From NCBI GenBank assembly GCA_024222295.1, contig JAAEPF010000034.1:277678-341677 (forward strand): a DNA stretch of 64,000 nucleotides, given 5' to 3'. Positions within the stretch are counted from its first letter, which is position 1. The number at the start of each line of letters is the position of its first letter. This stretch comes from Actinomycetes bacterium. GTDB taxonomy: Bacteria; Actinomycetota; Acidimicrobiia; Acidimicrobiales; Microtrichaceae. Under the pieces are notes generated by a model. It saw only the letters and a list, made by a program, of their open reading frames with translations, searched no databases and had not been told where the DNA came from. This document shows, piece by piece, positions 9,089 to 18,094 of the stretch. Position numbers and translations under genes: made by a program.

Positions 9089-9879
9089 GTGGACACACCC
9101 AGGTAGGCGGCGCGGACCTTGTCATCGGCAAACACGGTCTCGGTGGGGCCGGAGGCAATGAGTTGGCCGTAGTCGAGCACCCAGACCGTCTCAGCCAGTT
9201 CGGCCACCATCGCCACGTCGTGCTCGATCAAGACCACTGCGGTGCCGGAGTCGTCACACACGGCCCTCAGTACGGCTGCCATGTCGGCGGTCTCGCCACG
9301 GTCGAGCCCGGAGGAGGGCTCGTCGAGGAAGAGCAGCTTGGGTTCGGTCATCAGTGCCCGCGCGAGTTCGACGAGGCGCGCCCGCCCGAGGGGCAGCGAC
9401 TCGGCGGGGGAGTCGGCCAGGTCCTCTATGCCGAGGACGCCCATGACATCGTGCGCCCGCTCCATCTCCGCCGTAGTCGGCCGCGACGAGCGGAACAGGT
9501 CCGACAGCAGCGCTCCTCGTAGGTGCCGGGCGCGTTCCGCCACCACGAGGTGGTCGAGCACCGTCATCCCCCCGAACAGCTCGATTCGCTGGAAGGTGCG
9601 CCCGATACCCATCCTCGCCCGGGAGGAAGCGGACTGCCCCTGCAACGTCGTGCCGTCGAAGGTGACCGTGCCGGCGTCGGGGGTGAGCACACCGGTCAGA
9701 CAGTTGAACAGCGTTGACTTCCCTGCACCGTTGGGCCCGATCACGGCGCTGAACTCGCCGGCCTCGACGCGCAGGTCCACGTCGTTGAGCGCCACGATCC
9801 CGGCGAACCGCTTCTGGATGCCGGACACCTCGAGCAACGCCCGGCCCGGCACGGCGCTGGATCCGTCAGGGCTGCTCAT
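9085..9879 (-). CDS. livG: Branched-chain-type ABC transporter ATP-binding protein (LivG-like)
   Basis: A 264-residue ATPase subunit with Walker A GPNGAGKSTLFNCLTG, Walker B LLFLDEPSSGLD and the H-loop VVLIEHDVAMV. The usual signature (LSYGQQRR in most LivG) is replaced by LPLGRARLVELARAL, an unusual variant that keeps the glycine and the following arginine. LivG-specific features such as IGRTFQRIELFGGMTV are present. It overlaps livF and the permease by 4 nt each and acts with them at the inner face of the membrane. Confidence 0.92.
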   Translation of the reverse strand: MSSPDGSSAVPGRALLEVSGIQKRFAGIVALNDVDLRVEAGEFSAVIGPNGAGKSTLFNCLTGVLTPDAGTVTFDGTTLQGQSASSRARMGIGRTFQRIELFGGMTVLDHLVVAERARHLRGALLSDLFRSSRPTTAEMERAHDVMGVLGIEDLADSPAESLPLGRARLVELARALMTEPKLLFLDEPSSGLDRGETADMAAVLRAVCDDSGTAVVLIEHDVAMVAELAETVWVLDYGQLIASGPTETVFADDKVRAAYLGVST

Positions 9880-11924
9880 GTGGTCGCCTCCCGCTCAAGG
9901 GCCGGCCCGTCGCCGCGGTCCTTGCCCACTCTCCTGACGATCGCGTTGACCGCCTTGGCGGTCTGTGCCTCGATACTTCCCTCTGGATGGCGCGCATAGG
10001 TGATGGCGCCGAAGCCGAACAGGATGAACGCAACCGGGACCGCCCAGCTTGGCGACACCCAGCCGAGCGCCGTGGCGAGCGGCTCGGGCAGGTCCGGGTT
10101 GGAGTCGGCCAGATTGCCGGGCCACGAGAAGAGCTTCTCGAGCAGGGCCGGCACGAGGAAGAAGAACAGCCCGGCCATCACTGCCGCCTGCACGCTGCGC
10201 GAACCGGCCGACACGACCAGGGCCACCCAGACGAGGCCGAACAGGTAGCCGAAGCTGGCCTGGAAGTTGGCCTGTTCCAAGTAGGTGGCCATGAGGCCAC
10301 CGCCGAATCCGGCAACCCCTGCAGCCACCGAGAACGCGACGACCCTCGAGCGGGTGGCAGAGATGCCGATCGAAGCGGCTGCGGTCGGGCTCATGTGAAG
10401 GGCCTGCAGGTACCGACCGGTCGTGCCCTCCCGCAAGCGGATCACACCGATGCCCACGATGGCCAGGCACACCGCGGCGAATACCAGGAACCAGCGATCG
10501 TCGGCCATGTCGACGGGGCCGATCAGGGGTCGCGGCACGGTGAGCGGCACCGCGCCGCCGCTCACCCACCCGAGCGGCACCAGCACCGCCTCGAACATGA
10601 GGGCGAATGCCAGGGTTGCGAGAGCCAGGTAGACCGCGTCGAGGCGCACGATCGGCACCGCGAGCACGGCGCCCACCACTGCTGCAACCAGCGCCCCCAG
10701 GAGCATCCCGACCACGACGGACATGCCGGTGGCGGCGACGATCTGCGCGCAGGCGAACGCCCCGATTGCGGCAAACGCCGCCGGAGACAGGGACAACATC
10801 CCGCCGAGCCCGGTGGTCACGGTGATCGACAGCATGATCACGCTGAGCACGACCCCGCTGATCACGAGCCCGAGCCAGAACGCGTCGAGCACGAACAACG
10901 ACACCCAGAGCCCCACGGCGATGATCGCCACACCGAGACCGCGGGTGCCGATGGTCATCCACTCGGGACGGGTCTGCGAAACCGGTGCCGGTGGGGGTGG
11001 GTCGACCGAGGCGAGTGGATCCGTTGACTCACGGTTGCGGAGGCCCGGGCGGAACACCAGCAGTGCGAACAGCACGACGAAGGGGAGGGCCGGGCGGAGG
11101 CCCGAGGCGAGCACACTGTCGGTGGGCAGGGTGCCGGCCAGCACCGCCTGGAGCACGCCGAGGCCGATGCCGCCGGCAAACGTGAGCGGGATGCTCGTCA
11201 GTCCACCAACGACCGTGGCCGCCAGTGCGGCGACCAGCAGCGTGAACAGGTCGATCGGATTGAGCGAGGCGAACAAGGGCGCCACGAGCACTCCGGCGAG
11301 CCCCGCGAGCAGCGACGAAAGCGCCCAGGAGGCCATCGACACCCGCTCTGAGTTGACGCCGTGCAGTTCAGCCATGCGGGCGCTCTCCACCACGGCCCGC
11401 ATCCGCAAACCGAGGTCGGTACGGGAGAACAACAAGACGAGCCCGATCACCACGACGATCGTCGACGCGATCGTGGCCACCTGCCCGGCATCGAGCACGA
11501 ACCTCGCGCCCTCGGGCCAGAGCCACTCGTCGGTACGCCGCACCCACCACAACGGTGGCGGGTTCTGCTTGGCGTCCTGGCCGATGAGGAGTCGCACGAT
11601 CTCGGGTATTGCGATGAGAAGGCCCAGCGAGGTGACCAGCTTCGCCATGGCCCCGGAGCCGCGCAGGTAGCGGAACAGGGTCCGTTCCAGCAGCAGCCCG
11701 ATCGCGGGCCCCACGATCACTATCGACAGCAGTGCAGCAGCCCACAAGGGCCACTCGTGCTCTCCTCGTACCACGAAGAAGCAGGCTGCGCTGGCAAATG
11801 CCTGCGCGCCGTAGGCCAGATTGAATACTCCAGAGGTCTTGTAGGTGAGAACGAGCCCAACCGCGAGGAGGGCGAACACGCAGCCGGTCGGGATGCCCCT
11901 GAGTGCGTACTCGAGGATCTCCAC
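9876..11924 (-). CDS. Fused LivH-LivM permease of branched-chain-type ABC transporter
   Basis: A 682-residue membrane protein in which the two permeases usually encoded separately are joined. The first ~300 residues are LivH-like (start EYALRGIPTGCVFALLAVGL, core block ARMAELHGVNSERVSMASWA). The rest is LivM-like (VITMS-type start replaced by MLSITVTTGLGGMLSLSPAA, later block ATRSRVVAFSVAAGVAGFGG), with a short hydrophilic linker around residues 300-325. About sixteen hydrophobic segments are visible. It starts 12 nt after the substrate-binding-protein stop. Fusions of this kind occur in actinobacterial transporters of the family. Confidence 0.92.
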   Translation of the reverse strand: MEILEYALRGIPTGCVFALLAVGLVLTYKTSGVFNLAYGAQAFASAACFFVVRGEHEWPLWAAALLSIVIVGPAIGLLLERTLFRYLRGSGAMAKLVTSLGLLIAIPEIVRLLIGQDAKQNPPPLWWVRRTDEWLWPEGARFVLDAGQVATIASTIVVVIGLVLLFSRTDLGLRMRAVVESARMAELHGVNSERVSMASWALSSLLAGLAGVLVAPLFASLNPIDLFTLLVAALAATVVGGLTSIPLTFAGGIGLGVLQAVLAGTLPTDSVLASGLRPALPFVVLFALLVFRPGLRNRESTDPLASVDPPPPAPVSQTRPEWMTIGTRGLGVAIIAVGLWVSLFVLDAFWLGLVISGVVLSVIMLSITVTTGLGGMLSLSPAAFAAIGAFACAQIVAATGMSVVVGMLLGALVAAVVGAVLAVPIVRLDAVYLALATLAFALMFEAVLVPLGWVSGGAVPLTVPRPLIGPVDMADDRWFLVFAAVCLAIVGIGVIRLREGTTGRYLQALHMSPTAAASIGISATRSRVVAFSVAAGVAGFGGGLMATYLEQANFQASFGYLFGLVWVALVVSAGSRSVQAAVMAGLFFFLVPALLEKLFSWPGNLADSNPDLPEPLATALGWVSPSWAVPVAFILFGFGAITYARHPEGSIEAQTAKAVNAIVRRVGKDRGDGPALEREATT

Positions 11925-11936
11925 TGCCGCGACCGC

Positions 11937-13259
11937 CTACTGGGTGTCGACCTGCTCGAGCTCGTCACCGCTGACGTCGAAACAGGTGAAGATCGAATCC
12001 TGTTCCGTGGGCGTCATCTTGCCGTCGACGATCTCGAGGTAGGTGGAGCAGTTGATCGGGTTGCGTTGCCAGTGGCCGTACTCCGCCCAGTTCGTGCCCG
12101 GCAGCATCCCCTCGGCGTTCTGGTCCTCGAGTGAGTTGATGGCGTCGATGACCTTCTGGCGAGTGAATTCGGGCCCTGCCTCGCGTAGCCCCTCGACGAA
12201 GGCGGCGGCGTTGAGCCAGCCCACCATCGAGTTCTCCGTTCGCTCGCCCCCCGTCGAGTCGATCCACTCCTCATAGAGGTCGAGGCCTTCGGGGCGAAGG
12301 TCATCCGGAGCCTCCAGGGGCGAGAAGCCGATGATCACGTATGACCCCTCGAACAGGTCGCCGAACTCCTCGAAGAACTCCTGGTTGTAGGCGTTGGGCA
12401 GCAGCTGGATCGCGTCGAGGCCCTGCTTCTTCATCTCCTTGGCGAGCGTGACGATGGCGTTGTTGTCCATGCACGTCGCCACCATGTCGACGCCGGCTTC
12501 GGCCATCTTCTGCACCTGCACCGACAGGTCGGTGGTGCCATACGCCAACGAGGCGTCGCTGAACACCACTTCGGCGCCCGCCGGGGCGCCCCACTTCTCG
12601 ATCGACTTGCCCCATCCGTCGAGGCAGGTTGACGACTGGGGCACGTTGTAGGCGAGGAGCCCGACCTTGCTGCGGTCGGCCCGCTCCGCGATGTAGGGCG
12701 GGTACGGCTGGGCGCAGCCGAGGCACAGGAATGACCCCGCCTGGCCGAACAGATTGAGCTTCTGGTCGTCCTGCGTGCCCTGCCACTCAGGGTTGATGGT
12801 CCAGCCGAAGGTGGGGATCCCGGCCTCGACGAGGGTGTCGGCGCCCGTGAAGAGCAAGGTGGCCACCGGGATCACCGCGAAGGCCTCGTCGGAGTCCACC
12901 ACCCCCTTGGCCTCCGCGGTGTTGTTCGCGACCTTGTCGTCGCGAACGTCGGCCAGCACGAGCTGTCGGCCGTGCACTCCGCCGGCGTCGTTGACCATCG
13001 CGAAGTAGGCGTTGACGCCGTCGGCCGCGCTCGCGTAGTTGGCGCCGAGCGGATTGGTGGCCGACACGATGCCGGTCACGCGGATCTCCTCGTCGCTGAC
13101 TCCGGGTGCGTTCACCGCGACGTTCCCGGTGCCGGAATCGGTCGTCGACCCGGAGTTGCCCGATGTCGTGCCATTGCCGGCGCCGCTGCCCTCGGAGTTG
13201 CCGCATGCGGCTGCCAGCAATGTGGTGGCTGCCAGGGTCACGATCCAGCGAGCTCTCAT
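11937..13259 (-). CDS. ABC transporter substrate-binding lipoprotein (branched-chain amino acid type)
   Basis: A 440-residue secreted lipoprotein. The N-terminus MRARWIVTLAATTLLAAACG is a signal peptide ending in a lipobox with the cysteine at residue 19, followed by a Ser/Gly/Thr-rich tether. The mature part is a type-I periplasmic binding fold (EEIRVTGIVSATNPLGANYA at its start) with several cysteines (FLCLGCAQPYPP). It is the first gene of the operon that continues through the permease, both ATPases, an alcohol dehydrogenase and a VOC protein. An operator copy lies 65 nt upstream. The ligand is unknown; the regulon context suggests a catabolic substrate rather than an amino acid. Confidence 0.92.
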   Translation of the reverse strand: MRARWIVTLAATTLLAAACGNSEGSGAGNGTTSGNSGSTTDSGTGNVAVNAPGVSDEEIRVTGIVSATNPLGANYASAADGVNAYFAMVNDAGGVHGRQLVLADVRDDKVANNTAEAKGVVDSDEAFAVIPVATLLFTGADTLVEAGIPTFGWTINPEWQGTQDDQKLNLFGQAGSFLCLGCAQPYPPYIAERADRSKVGLLAYNVPQSSTCLDGWGKSIEKWGAPAGAEVVFSDASLAYGTTDLSVQVQKMAEAGVDMVATCMDNNAIVTLAKEMKKQGLDAIQLLPNAYNQEFFEEFGDLFEGSYVIIGFSPLEAPDDLRPEGLDLYEEWIDSTGGERTENSMVGWLNAAAFVEGLREAGPEFTRQKVIDAINSLEDQNAEGMLPGTNWAEYGHWQRNPINCSTYLEIVDGKMTPTEQDSIFTCFDVSGDELEQVDTQ

Positions 13260-13323
13260 CTTTCCCCCGTATTGACCGGACGGGTGCGCAGGAGCCTGCG
13301 CACCCGTCCGCCCCCGATTGCCT

Positions 13324-13343
13324 AACTGACACTAGCGTCAGTT
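13324..13343. promoter_or_regulatory. Palindromic operator site 3
   Basis: Sequence AACTGACACTAGCGTCAGTT. It lies between the end of the TetR gene and the start of the transporter operon, 65 nt upstream of the substrate-binding-protein start, and is presumed to control that six-gene operon. Confidence 0.75.
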
Positions 13344-13386
13344 CGGCGGCCGGGTGGAGGAAAGGCTGTGCCCCTTCCGGGTGTCG

Positions 13387-14043
13387 TCAGTGTCCGGGAC
13401 CGAAGTAGGCATCGAGAGCGATCGAGGCGAGCACCTGCACCAGTCGCTCGCTGTCGTCACGGAGCTGGTCGGTGGCCAGGAAGTAGTTGACGCGTTCGAC
13501 CATGGCGACCACGACCAGCGACGCGACCTCCGGGTCGAGCTTTCGGCTCTTGCGGACCTTCACCTTGGTCGACAGCTCGCTTGCGATCCGGCCGAGCAGG
13601 TCGGGTACTCCGGGGCCATCTGCATCACTCGGTGCCTCTGCATCTGTCCAGGACCGGATAAGCGGCCCGTACCCGCGGTACAGCTCCACGAACGACACGA
13701 GCCAGGCCTCCAGCGCGGCCCTGCCCTCGGCATCGTCGCGGATCGTAGGCAGGCCGTCCGTGAGTTGGTGGAACTCCTCGGCGACCTCTGCCACCAACTC
13801 GTCGAACAGCTCCTCCTTGGAGGAGAAGTACAGGTAGAAGGTGCCGTGCGAGGTCTTTGCCCGCTTCACGATGTCGTCGACCCGCGTGGCGTGGAATCCC
13901 CGCTTGGAGAACGACCTGACTCCTGCAGCCATCAACCGGGCCCGCGTGGCACGGCCGCGTGCGCGCCGCGGCTCGCCCTGCGCGTCGTCGCCGGATCCGC
14001 CGGATTTCGTCCGTGCGGCGGTGCCGCTGGTGCTGGTGGCCAT
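13387..14043 (-). CDS. TetR-family regulator, candidate master regulator of the palindrome regulon
   Basis: A 218-residue TetR protein. After a basic, glycine-rich N-terminal tail (about 25 residues), the helix-turn-helix lies at about residues 30-78, with GFHATRVDDIVKRAKTSHGT and FYLYFSSKEELFDEL. The rest is a helical ligand-binding domain of no recognised specificity. TetR proteins of this look commonly sense acyl-CoA esters. It is divergent from an acyl-CoA ligase, and the palindrome copy in that 51-bp gap would place both genes under its own control. A second copy lies just past its 3' end, in front of the transporter operon. Confidence 0.92.
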   Translation of the reverse strand: MATSTSGTAARTKSGGSGDDAQGEPRRARGRATRARLMAAGVRSFSKRGFHATRVDDIVKRAKTSHGTFYLYFSSKEELFDELVAEVAEEFHQLTDGLPTIRDDAEGRAALEAWLVSFVELYRGYGPLIRSWTDAEAPSDADGPGVPDLLGRIASELSTKVKVRKSRKLDPEVASLVVVAMVERVNYFLATDQLRDDSERLVQVLASIALDAYFGPGH

Positions 14044-14071
14044 GGCTGGCCCGAGGCTAGCTGCCCGGGTC

Positions 14072-14091
14072 GGCTGACGCTGGTGTCAGTT
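14072..14091. promoter_or_regulatory. Palindromic operator site 4
   Basis: Sequence GGCTGACGCTGGTGTCAGTT, in the 51-bp gap between the divergent TetR and acyl-CoA ligase genes. It ends 3 nt before the first possible ligase ATG, so that mRNA may be nearly leaderless or the true ligase start may be the ATG at 14182. Confidence 0.72.
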
Positions 14092-14094
14092 AGG

Positions 14095-15948
14095 ATGCGC
14101 GCCGTGGCGACCACGAGTGCAGGACAGGCCGACGCGCAGCAGGGTGGTTCCGCCTCTGCGCCTCCACCCGGCCGCGCCCCCATGCCTGCCGATGATGCGG
14201 CGGATCTGCTCCGGCGCAACGCTGCTGACCCCCAGCTGTCCTCGCGGGCAGCGATCCGTTTCGGGGACCTGCGCTGGACACATGCCGAGTACTTCGAGCA
14301 GTGCTGCCGGGTGGCATCCCTGCTGGCCGCAACACCGAGGATCGAGCGCGGTGTGCATGAAGTTCCCGAGGCGGAGCGCCCGGTCCATGTCGGCGTGCTG
14401 CTGGATAACACACCGGAGTACCTGTTCCTGCTGGGTGGGGCCGCCCTCGCCGGTGCAACCGTCGTGGGCCTGAACCACACACGCTCGGGGTCTCAGCTGT
14501 GGAGGGACCTGACCCATACCGATGTCGACCTGCTCGTCACCGAGACGCGGCACGCGTCGCGGTTGGCCGGGGCCGTGGCAACCCGCGACGAAGCAGACCC
14601 GGTGCCTCCCGTGCTGGTGAGCACGACCTACGACGAGGGGCCGTCACCCGAACCGGGCGTGTCGGTCACAGCGGGCGCAGCGGACCTGGGTGAAGCGCTG
14701 GCAGCACACCCGGCCACCGACCCGGGTCTGCGGCCCGGTGCCGACACCAGATGGGCGCTCGTGTTCACCTCCGGCACCTCCTCTGACCCCAAGGCCGTGA
14801 TCTGTTCGCAGCGGAGACTGCTGGTCACCGGCAACCGCATGCGGATGATGCTGGAGCTCGGTGCCGACGACGTCGGGTACGTCTGCATGCCTCTGTTTCA
14901 CTCCAACGCCCTGATGGTCGGCTGGGCGCCATCGCTGGTCGCGGGCGCGTCCGTGGCCCTGGCCCGGCGGTTCTCCGCCTCCGGTTGGTTGGCAGACGTG
15001 AGGCGCTACGGAGCCACGTGGTTCAACTACACGGGCAAGCCGCTCAGCTACCTGCTCGCGACACCCGAGAAGCCCGACGACACCGACAACACTCTGCGGG
15101 TGGCGTTCGGCAACGAGGGGTCGCCGCGGGTACTGGAGGAATTCGCCCGGCGCTTCGACATCAGGATCATCGATGCATTCGGGTCTACCGAGGGCGCAAT
15201 AGCGGTCAGTCGCGACGCGCCACAGCGCCGTGGTGCCATGGGGGTGGCGGGTGACACCGTGTTGGTGGTGGATGAGGATGGCGTGCCCTGTCCACCAGCC
15301 GAGTACGACCGCGACGGGCACCTCTCGAATGCCGACAGGTGCGTGGGTGAGATCGTCAACACCGCAGGTGCCGGACCGTTCGAGGGCTACTACAACAACC
15401 CGGAGGCGACGTCCTCGGCCCTCCGCAACGGTTGGTACTGGTCCGGCGACCTCGGCTACCTGGATGCCGACCGCTACCTGTTCTTCGCGGGTCGCACCGC
15501 CGACTGGATCCGGGTGGACGGTGAGAACTTCCCGGCCGGGCCCATCGATGAGGCGCTCCTGGCCCACCCGGACGTCGTGGCCGCTGCTGCATACGGGGTG
15601 CCCGACGCCGATGCCGGCGACCAGGTGATGGCGGCGCTGGTGATGCGCGAGGGTTGCCGACTCGACCCGGCCGCGTTCGCTGACTGGCTGGACGCTCAGC
15701 CGGACCTGCCTCCGAAGTGGAGGCCGCGCTACCTGCGGGTCGCTGCCGAGCTGCCGAACACAGGCACCAACAAGGTGGTGAAGCGAACGCTCGTGCACCA
15801 GAAGTACCGTCCCGACCGGTGCGACGACGACCCGTTGTTCGTGCGCGAGCGGGGCGAAGCCGTCTTCTCGCCACTGTCGGAGCAGCGCGTCGCCGCCATC
15901 GCGGAAGCGCTCATCGATGCCGGGCGAGAGCGGTTCTGGGACCTGTGA
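14095..15948 (+). CDS. AMP-forming acyl-CoA synthetase
   Basis: A 617-residue (or 588 from the ATG at 14182) adenylate-forming enzyme that activates a carboxylic acid to its CoA thioester. The P-loop-like motif is FTSGTSSDPKAV. Other family blocks are DAFGSTEGAI, YWSGDLGYLDADRYLFFAGR and the C-terminal lysine region PNTGTNKVVKRTL. The first ~28 residues are low complexity and may not be translated. It is followed at 37 nt by an acyl-CoA dehydrogenase, giving an activation-dehydrogenation pair. The operator at 14072-14091 overlaps its promoter. Acyl chain type cannot be read from sequence. Confidence 0.92.
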   Translation: MRAVATTSAGQADAQQGGSASAPPPGRAPMPADDAADLLRRNAADPQLSSRAAIRFGDLRWTHAEYFEQCCRVASLLAATPRIERGVHEVPEAERPVHVGVLLDNTPEYLFLLGGAALAGATVVGLNHTRSGSQLWRDLTHTDVDLLVTETRHASRLAGAVATRDEADPVPPVLVSTTYDEGPSPEPGVSVTAGAADLGEALAAHPATDPGLRPGADTRWALVFTSGTSSDPKAVICSQRRLLVTGNRMRMMLELGADDVGYVCMPLFHSNALMVGWAPSLVAGASVALARRFSASGWLADVRRYGATWFNYTGKPLSYLLATPEKPDDTDNTLRVAFGNEGSPRVLEEFARRFDIRIIDAFGSTEGAIAVSRDAPQRRGAMGVAGDTVLVVDEDGVPCPPAEYDRDGHLSNADRCVGEIVNTAGAGPFEGYYNNPEATSSALRNGWYWSGDLGYLDADRYLFFAGRTADWIRVDGENFPAGPIDEALLAHPDVVAAAAYGVPDADAGDQVMAALVMREGCRLDPAAFADWLDAQPDLPPKWRPRYLRVAAELPNTGTNKVVKRTLVHQKYRPDRCDDDPLFVRERGEAVFSPLSEQRVAAIAEALIDAGRERFWDL

Positions 15949-15985
15949 TGCCCGCTGCCCCCAGCCGACACTCCCCGGGGCACCG

Positions 15986-17134
15986 GTGGACCTGAGCTTC
16001 AGCGACGACGAGAAGGCCTTCGCTGCGACCGCGCGCGAGTGGTTGGCCGCCAACCTCGGTGATGTCCCTGCCTTTTCGGACCTCGAGGAGGAAATCAGCT
16101 GGGGTCGCGACTGGCAGGCGCGGATGGCCGCGGACCATTGGGTCGGGATCTATTGGCCCGAGGCCTACGGCGGCCGCGGTGCGTCGCCTGTGCAGGTTGC
16201 CCTGTTCAATATGGAGTACGCCCGTGCCGGAGCACCGCAGCCCGTGAACCGGGTGGGGATCAATCTCGCGGGCCCCACGCTCCTGGCGCACGGCACCGAG
16301 GAGCAGAAGCAGCGCTGGCTGCCGAGCATCCTCGACGCGTCGGAGATCTGGTGCCAGCTGTTCTCCGAACCGGATGCCGGCTCCGACCTGGCGTCGCTGC
16401 GCACGCGTGCCGAGCCCGCAACCGACTCCGAGGGCAATCCGGGGTGGCTGCTTTCGGGCCAGAAGGTGTGGACCAGCTATGCGACCTTCTCGCGTTGGGG
16501 CATCTGTCTCGCGAGGACGGACGCGGAGGCGCCCAAGCACCGGGGAATCTCGTACCTGGTTGTGGACATGGATGCGCCGGGCGTGGAGATCCGGCCACTG
16601 CGCCAGATCACCGGCGAGTCGGAGTTCAACGAGGTGTTCCTCGACGAGGTGTGGGTTCCCGCCGCCAGCCTCGTGGGTGGGCTCAACGATGGCTGGGCGG
16701 TGGCGAACACCACCCTGGCGCATGAGCGCGGCACCAACTTCCCTTTCAAGGAGCAGGTTGTCCACGAGGTGTTCCTGTCACGTCTGCTGGCCGAAGCAGA
16801 TGCCAATGGCCTCCTGGACGCCCCCGAGGTGACCGACCGACTGGTCGATGCCCGCGTTGAGCTGTCCCTGTTGCGACTGCACAACTGGCGCACGCTGACC
16901 GCGCTCTCGAAGGGGGCCGAGCCCGGCCCGGAGTCCAGCTGGATCAAGCTCACGTGGACCGACATGACCCAGAACCTCTCTGCAGCGGCGCTGGAGGTTC
17001 TCGGTGACGACTCGTCGCTGTGGGGAGAGTGGCAGCGCCAGTGGCTGTGGTCCAGGGCGGCACCGATCGCGGGGGGAACCTCTGAGATCCAGCGCACCAT
17101 CATCGGTGAGCGGATACTCGGACTGCCGCGCTGA
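15986..17134 (+). CDS. Acyl-CoA dehydrogenase
   Basis: A 382-residue flavoprotein that introduces a double bond into an acyl-CoA. Family blocks in order: DLSFSDDEKAFAATAREWL (N-terminal helix), WCQLFSEPDAGSDLASLRT (FAD/substrate loop), GQKVWTSYA, and the C-terminal IAGGTSEIQRTIIGERILGL with the nucleotide-binding arginine. The length is normal. The GTG at 15986 fits the family N-terminus; an open frame upstream overlaps the ligase end and is not needed. It forms an operon with the preceding acyl-CoA synthetase. Confidence 0.94.
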   Translation: MDLSFSDDEKAFAATAREWLAANLGDVPAFSDLEEEISWGRDWQARMAADHWVGIYWPEAYGGRGASPVQVALFNMEYARAGAPQPVNRVGINLAGPTLLAHGTEEQKQRWLPSILDASEIWCQLFSEPDAGSDLASLRTRAEPATDSEGNPGWLLSGQKVWTSYATFSRWGICLARTDAEAPKHRGISYLVVDMDAPGVEIRPLRQITGESEFNEVFLDEVWVPAASLVGGLNDGWAVANTTLAHERGTNFPFKEQVVHEVFLSRLLAEADANGLLDAPEVTDRLVDARVELSLLRLHNWRTLTALSKGAEPGPESSWIKLTWTDMTQNLSAAALEVLGDDSSLWGEWQRQWLWSRAAPIAGGTSEIQRTIIGERILGLPR

Positions 17135-17152
17135 CGGTGGGTCCGCTACCTG

Positions 17153-18079
17153 ATGGTGTGGGCCGCGGGCCGGGTATGGTCGCGCGCCGTGCCGGCCGCC
17201 ATCCTCGCCCAGGACGACTTGACGAACCACGTCGCCGTCGACGTGGTTCTGGCGATCACAGTCGGATTCGTGATCGCGGCCCTTGCCCGGGTGCTGGTGC
17301 CCCGGGTGCGGTCCATCAGCTGGCCCACCTCGGCGCTGCTGGGGGCCCTCGCCGGATCAGTGTCGTTCGGCCTTGCCAGCTTCCTCGGCAGGGATCCGAC
17401 GTGGCCGGCGATGGTCCTTGCGCTGGCCCTCACGATCGTCCTGCTGCTCGCGGCCACGATGGTCGAGTCGCGGATGCGGCCCGCGGTGGCCGTGCACACG
17501 ACGCCCACGGTGGAACTGCTGCGGCTGGGCGAGTCGGGGGTGGTCGAATTCAAGTCGACCGCGCGCCGGAACCTGCACTCCATGGAACGTGACCCGAAGA
17601 TCGAGGGCGCGATCGCCAAGACGGTCTGCGGCTTTCTCAATGGCCGTGGCGGCACCCTGGTCGTGGGCGTCGATGACCACGGGGTTCCCCTCGGCCTCGA
17701 CGCAGACATGGAGCTGATGAAGACGCCTGACATCGACAGCTACCAGCTGTTCCTGCGGGACCTGCTCTCCGCCACGCTCGGTGTCCCTGCGGCGTCCGGA
17801 GTGCGTGTGCGATTCGACGAGGTCGGGTCCGGTGAAGGCGACGCGCCACAGACCGCCGGCGTTGCGGGCAGCGACCCCACACGCCTGGTGTGTCGTGTGG
17901 ACGTCGTCCCGTCACCCGACCCGGTGTTCCTCACTCCTGCCAAACAAAAGGGCGAGGGCCAGCGGGAACCCGAGTTCTGGGTTCGGGCCGGCAACGGCAC
18001 CCGGCGGCTGCGAATCGATGAACTGCTCGACTACAACCGTCGCCGCTGGGGGACCTGGACTTCGCGATTCGGCAACTGA
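17153..18079 (+). CDS. Membrane-anchored AlbA_2 (Schlafen-type) domain protein
   Basis: A 308-residue protein combining three N-terminal hydrophobic segments (about residues 28-47, 62-80 and 85-102) with a cytoplasmic AlbA_2 domain (about 115-290). The latter is recognised from the blocks LRLGESGVVEFKSTARRN and KTVCGFLNGRGGTLVVGVDD. AlbA_2 domains are found in nucleic-acid-associated and putative ATPase regulators; a membrane-tethered version is less usual. It begins 18 nt after the acyl-CoA dehydrogenase and may be read through from that operon. An alternative GTG start at 17189 would keep all domains. Function unknown. Confidence 0.8.
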   Translation: MVWAAGRVWSRAVPAAILAQDDLTNHVAVDVVLAITVGFVIAALARVLVPRVRSISWPTSALLGALAGSVSFGLASFLGRDPTWPAMVLALALTIVLLLAATMVESRMRPAVAVHTTPTVELLRLGESGVVEFKSTARRNLHSMERDPKIEGAIAKTVCGFLNGRGGTLVVGVDDHGVPLGLDADMELMKTPDIDSYQLFLRDLLSATLGVPAASGVRVRFDEVGSGEGDAPQTAGVAGSDPTRLVCRVDVVPSPDPVFLTPAKQKGEGQREPEFWVRAGNGTRRLRIDELLDYNRRRWGTWTSRFGN

Positions 18080-18094
18080 GGGGCCTGCCGCGTG

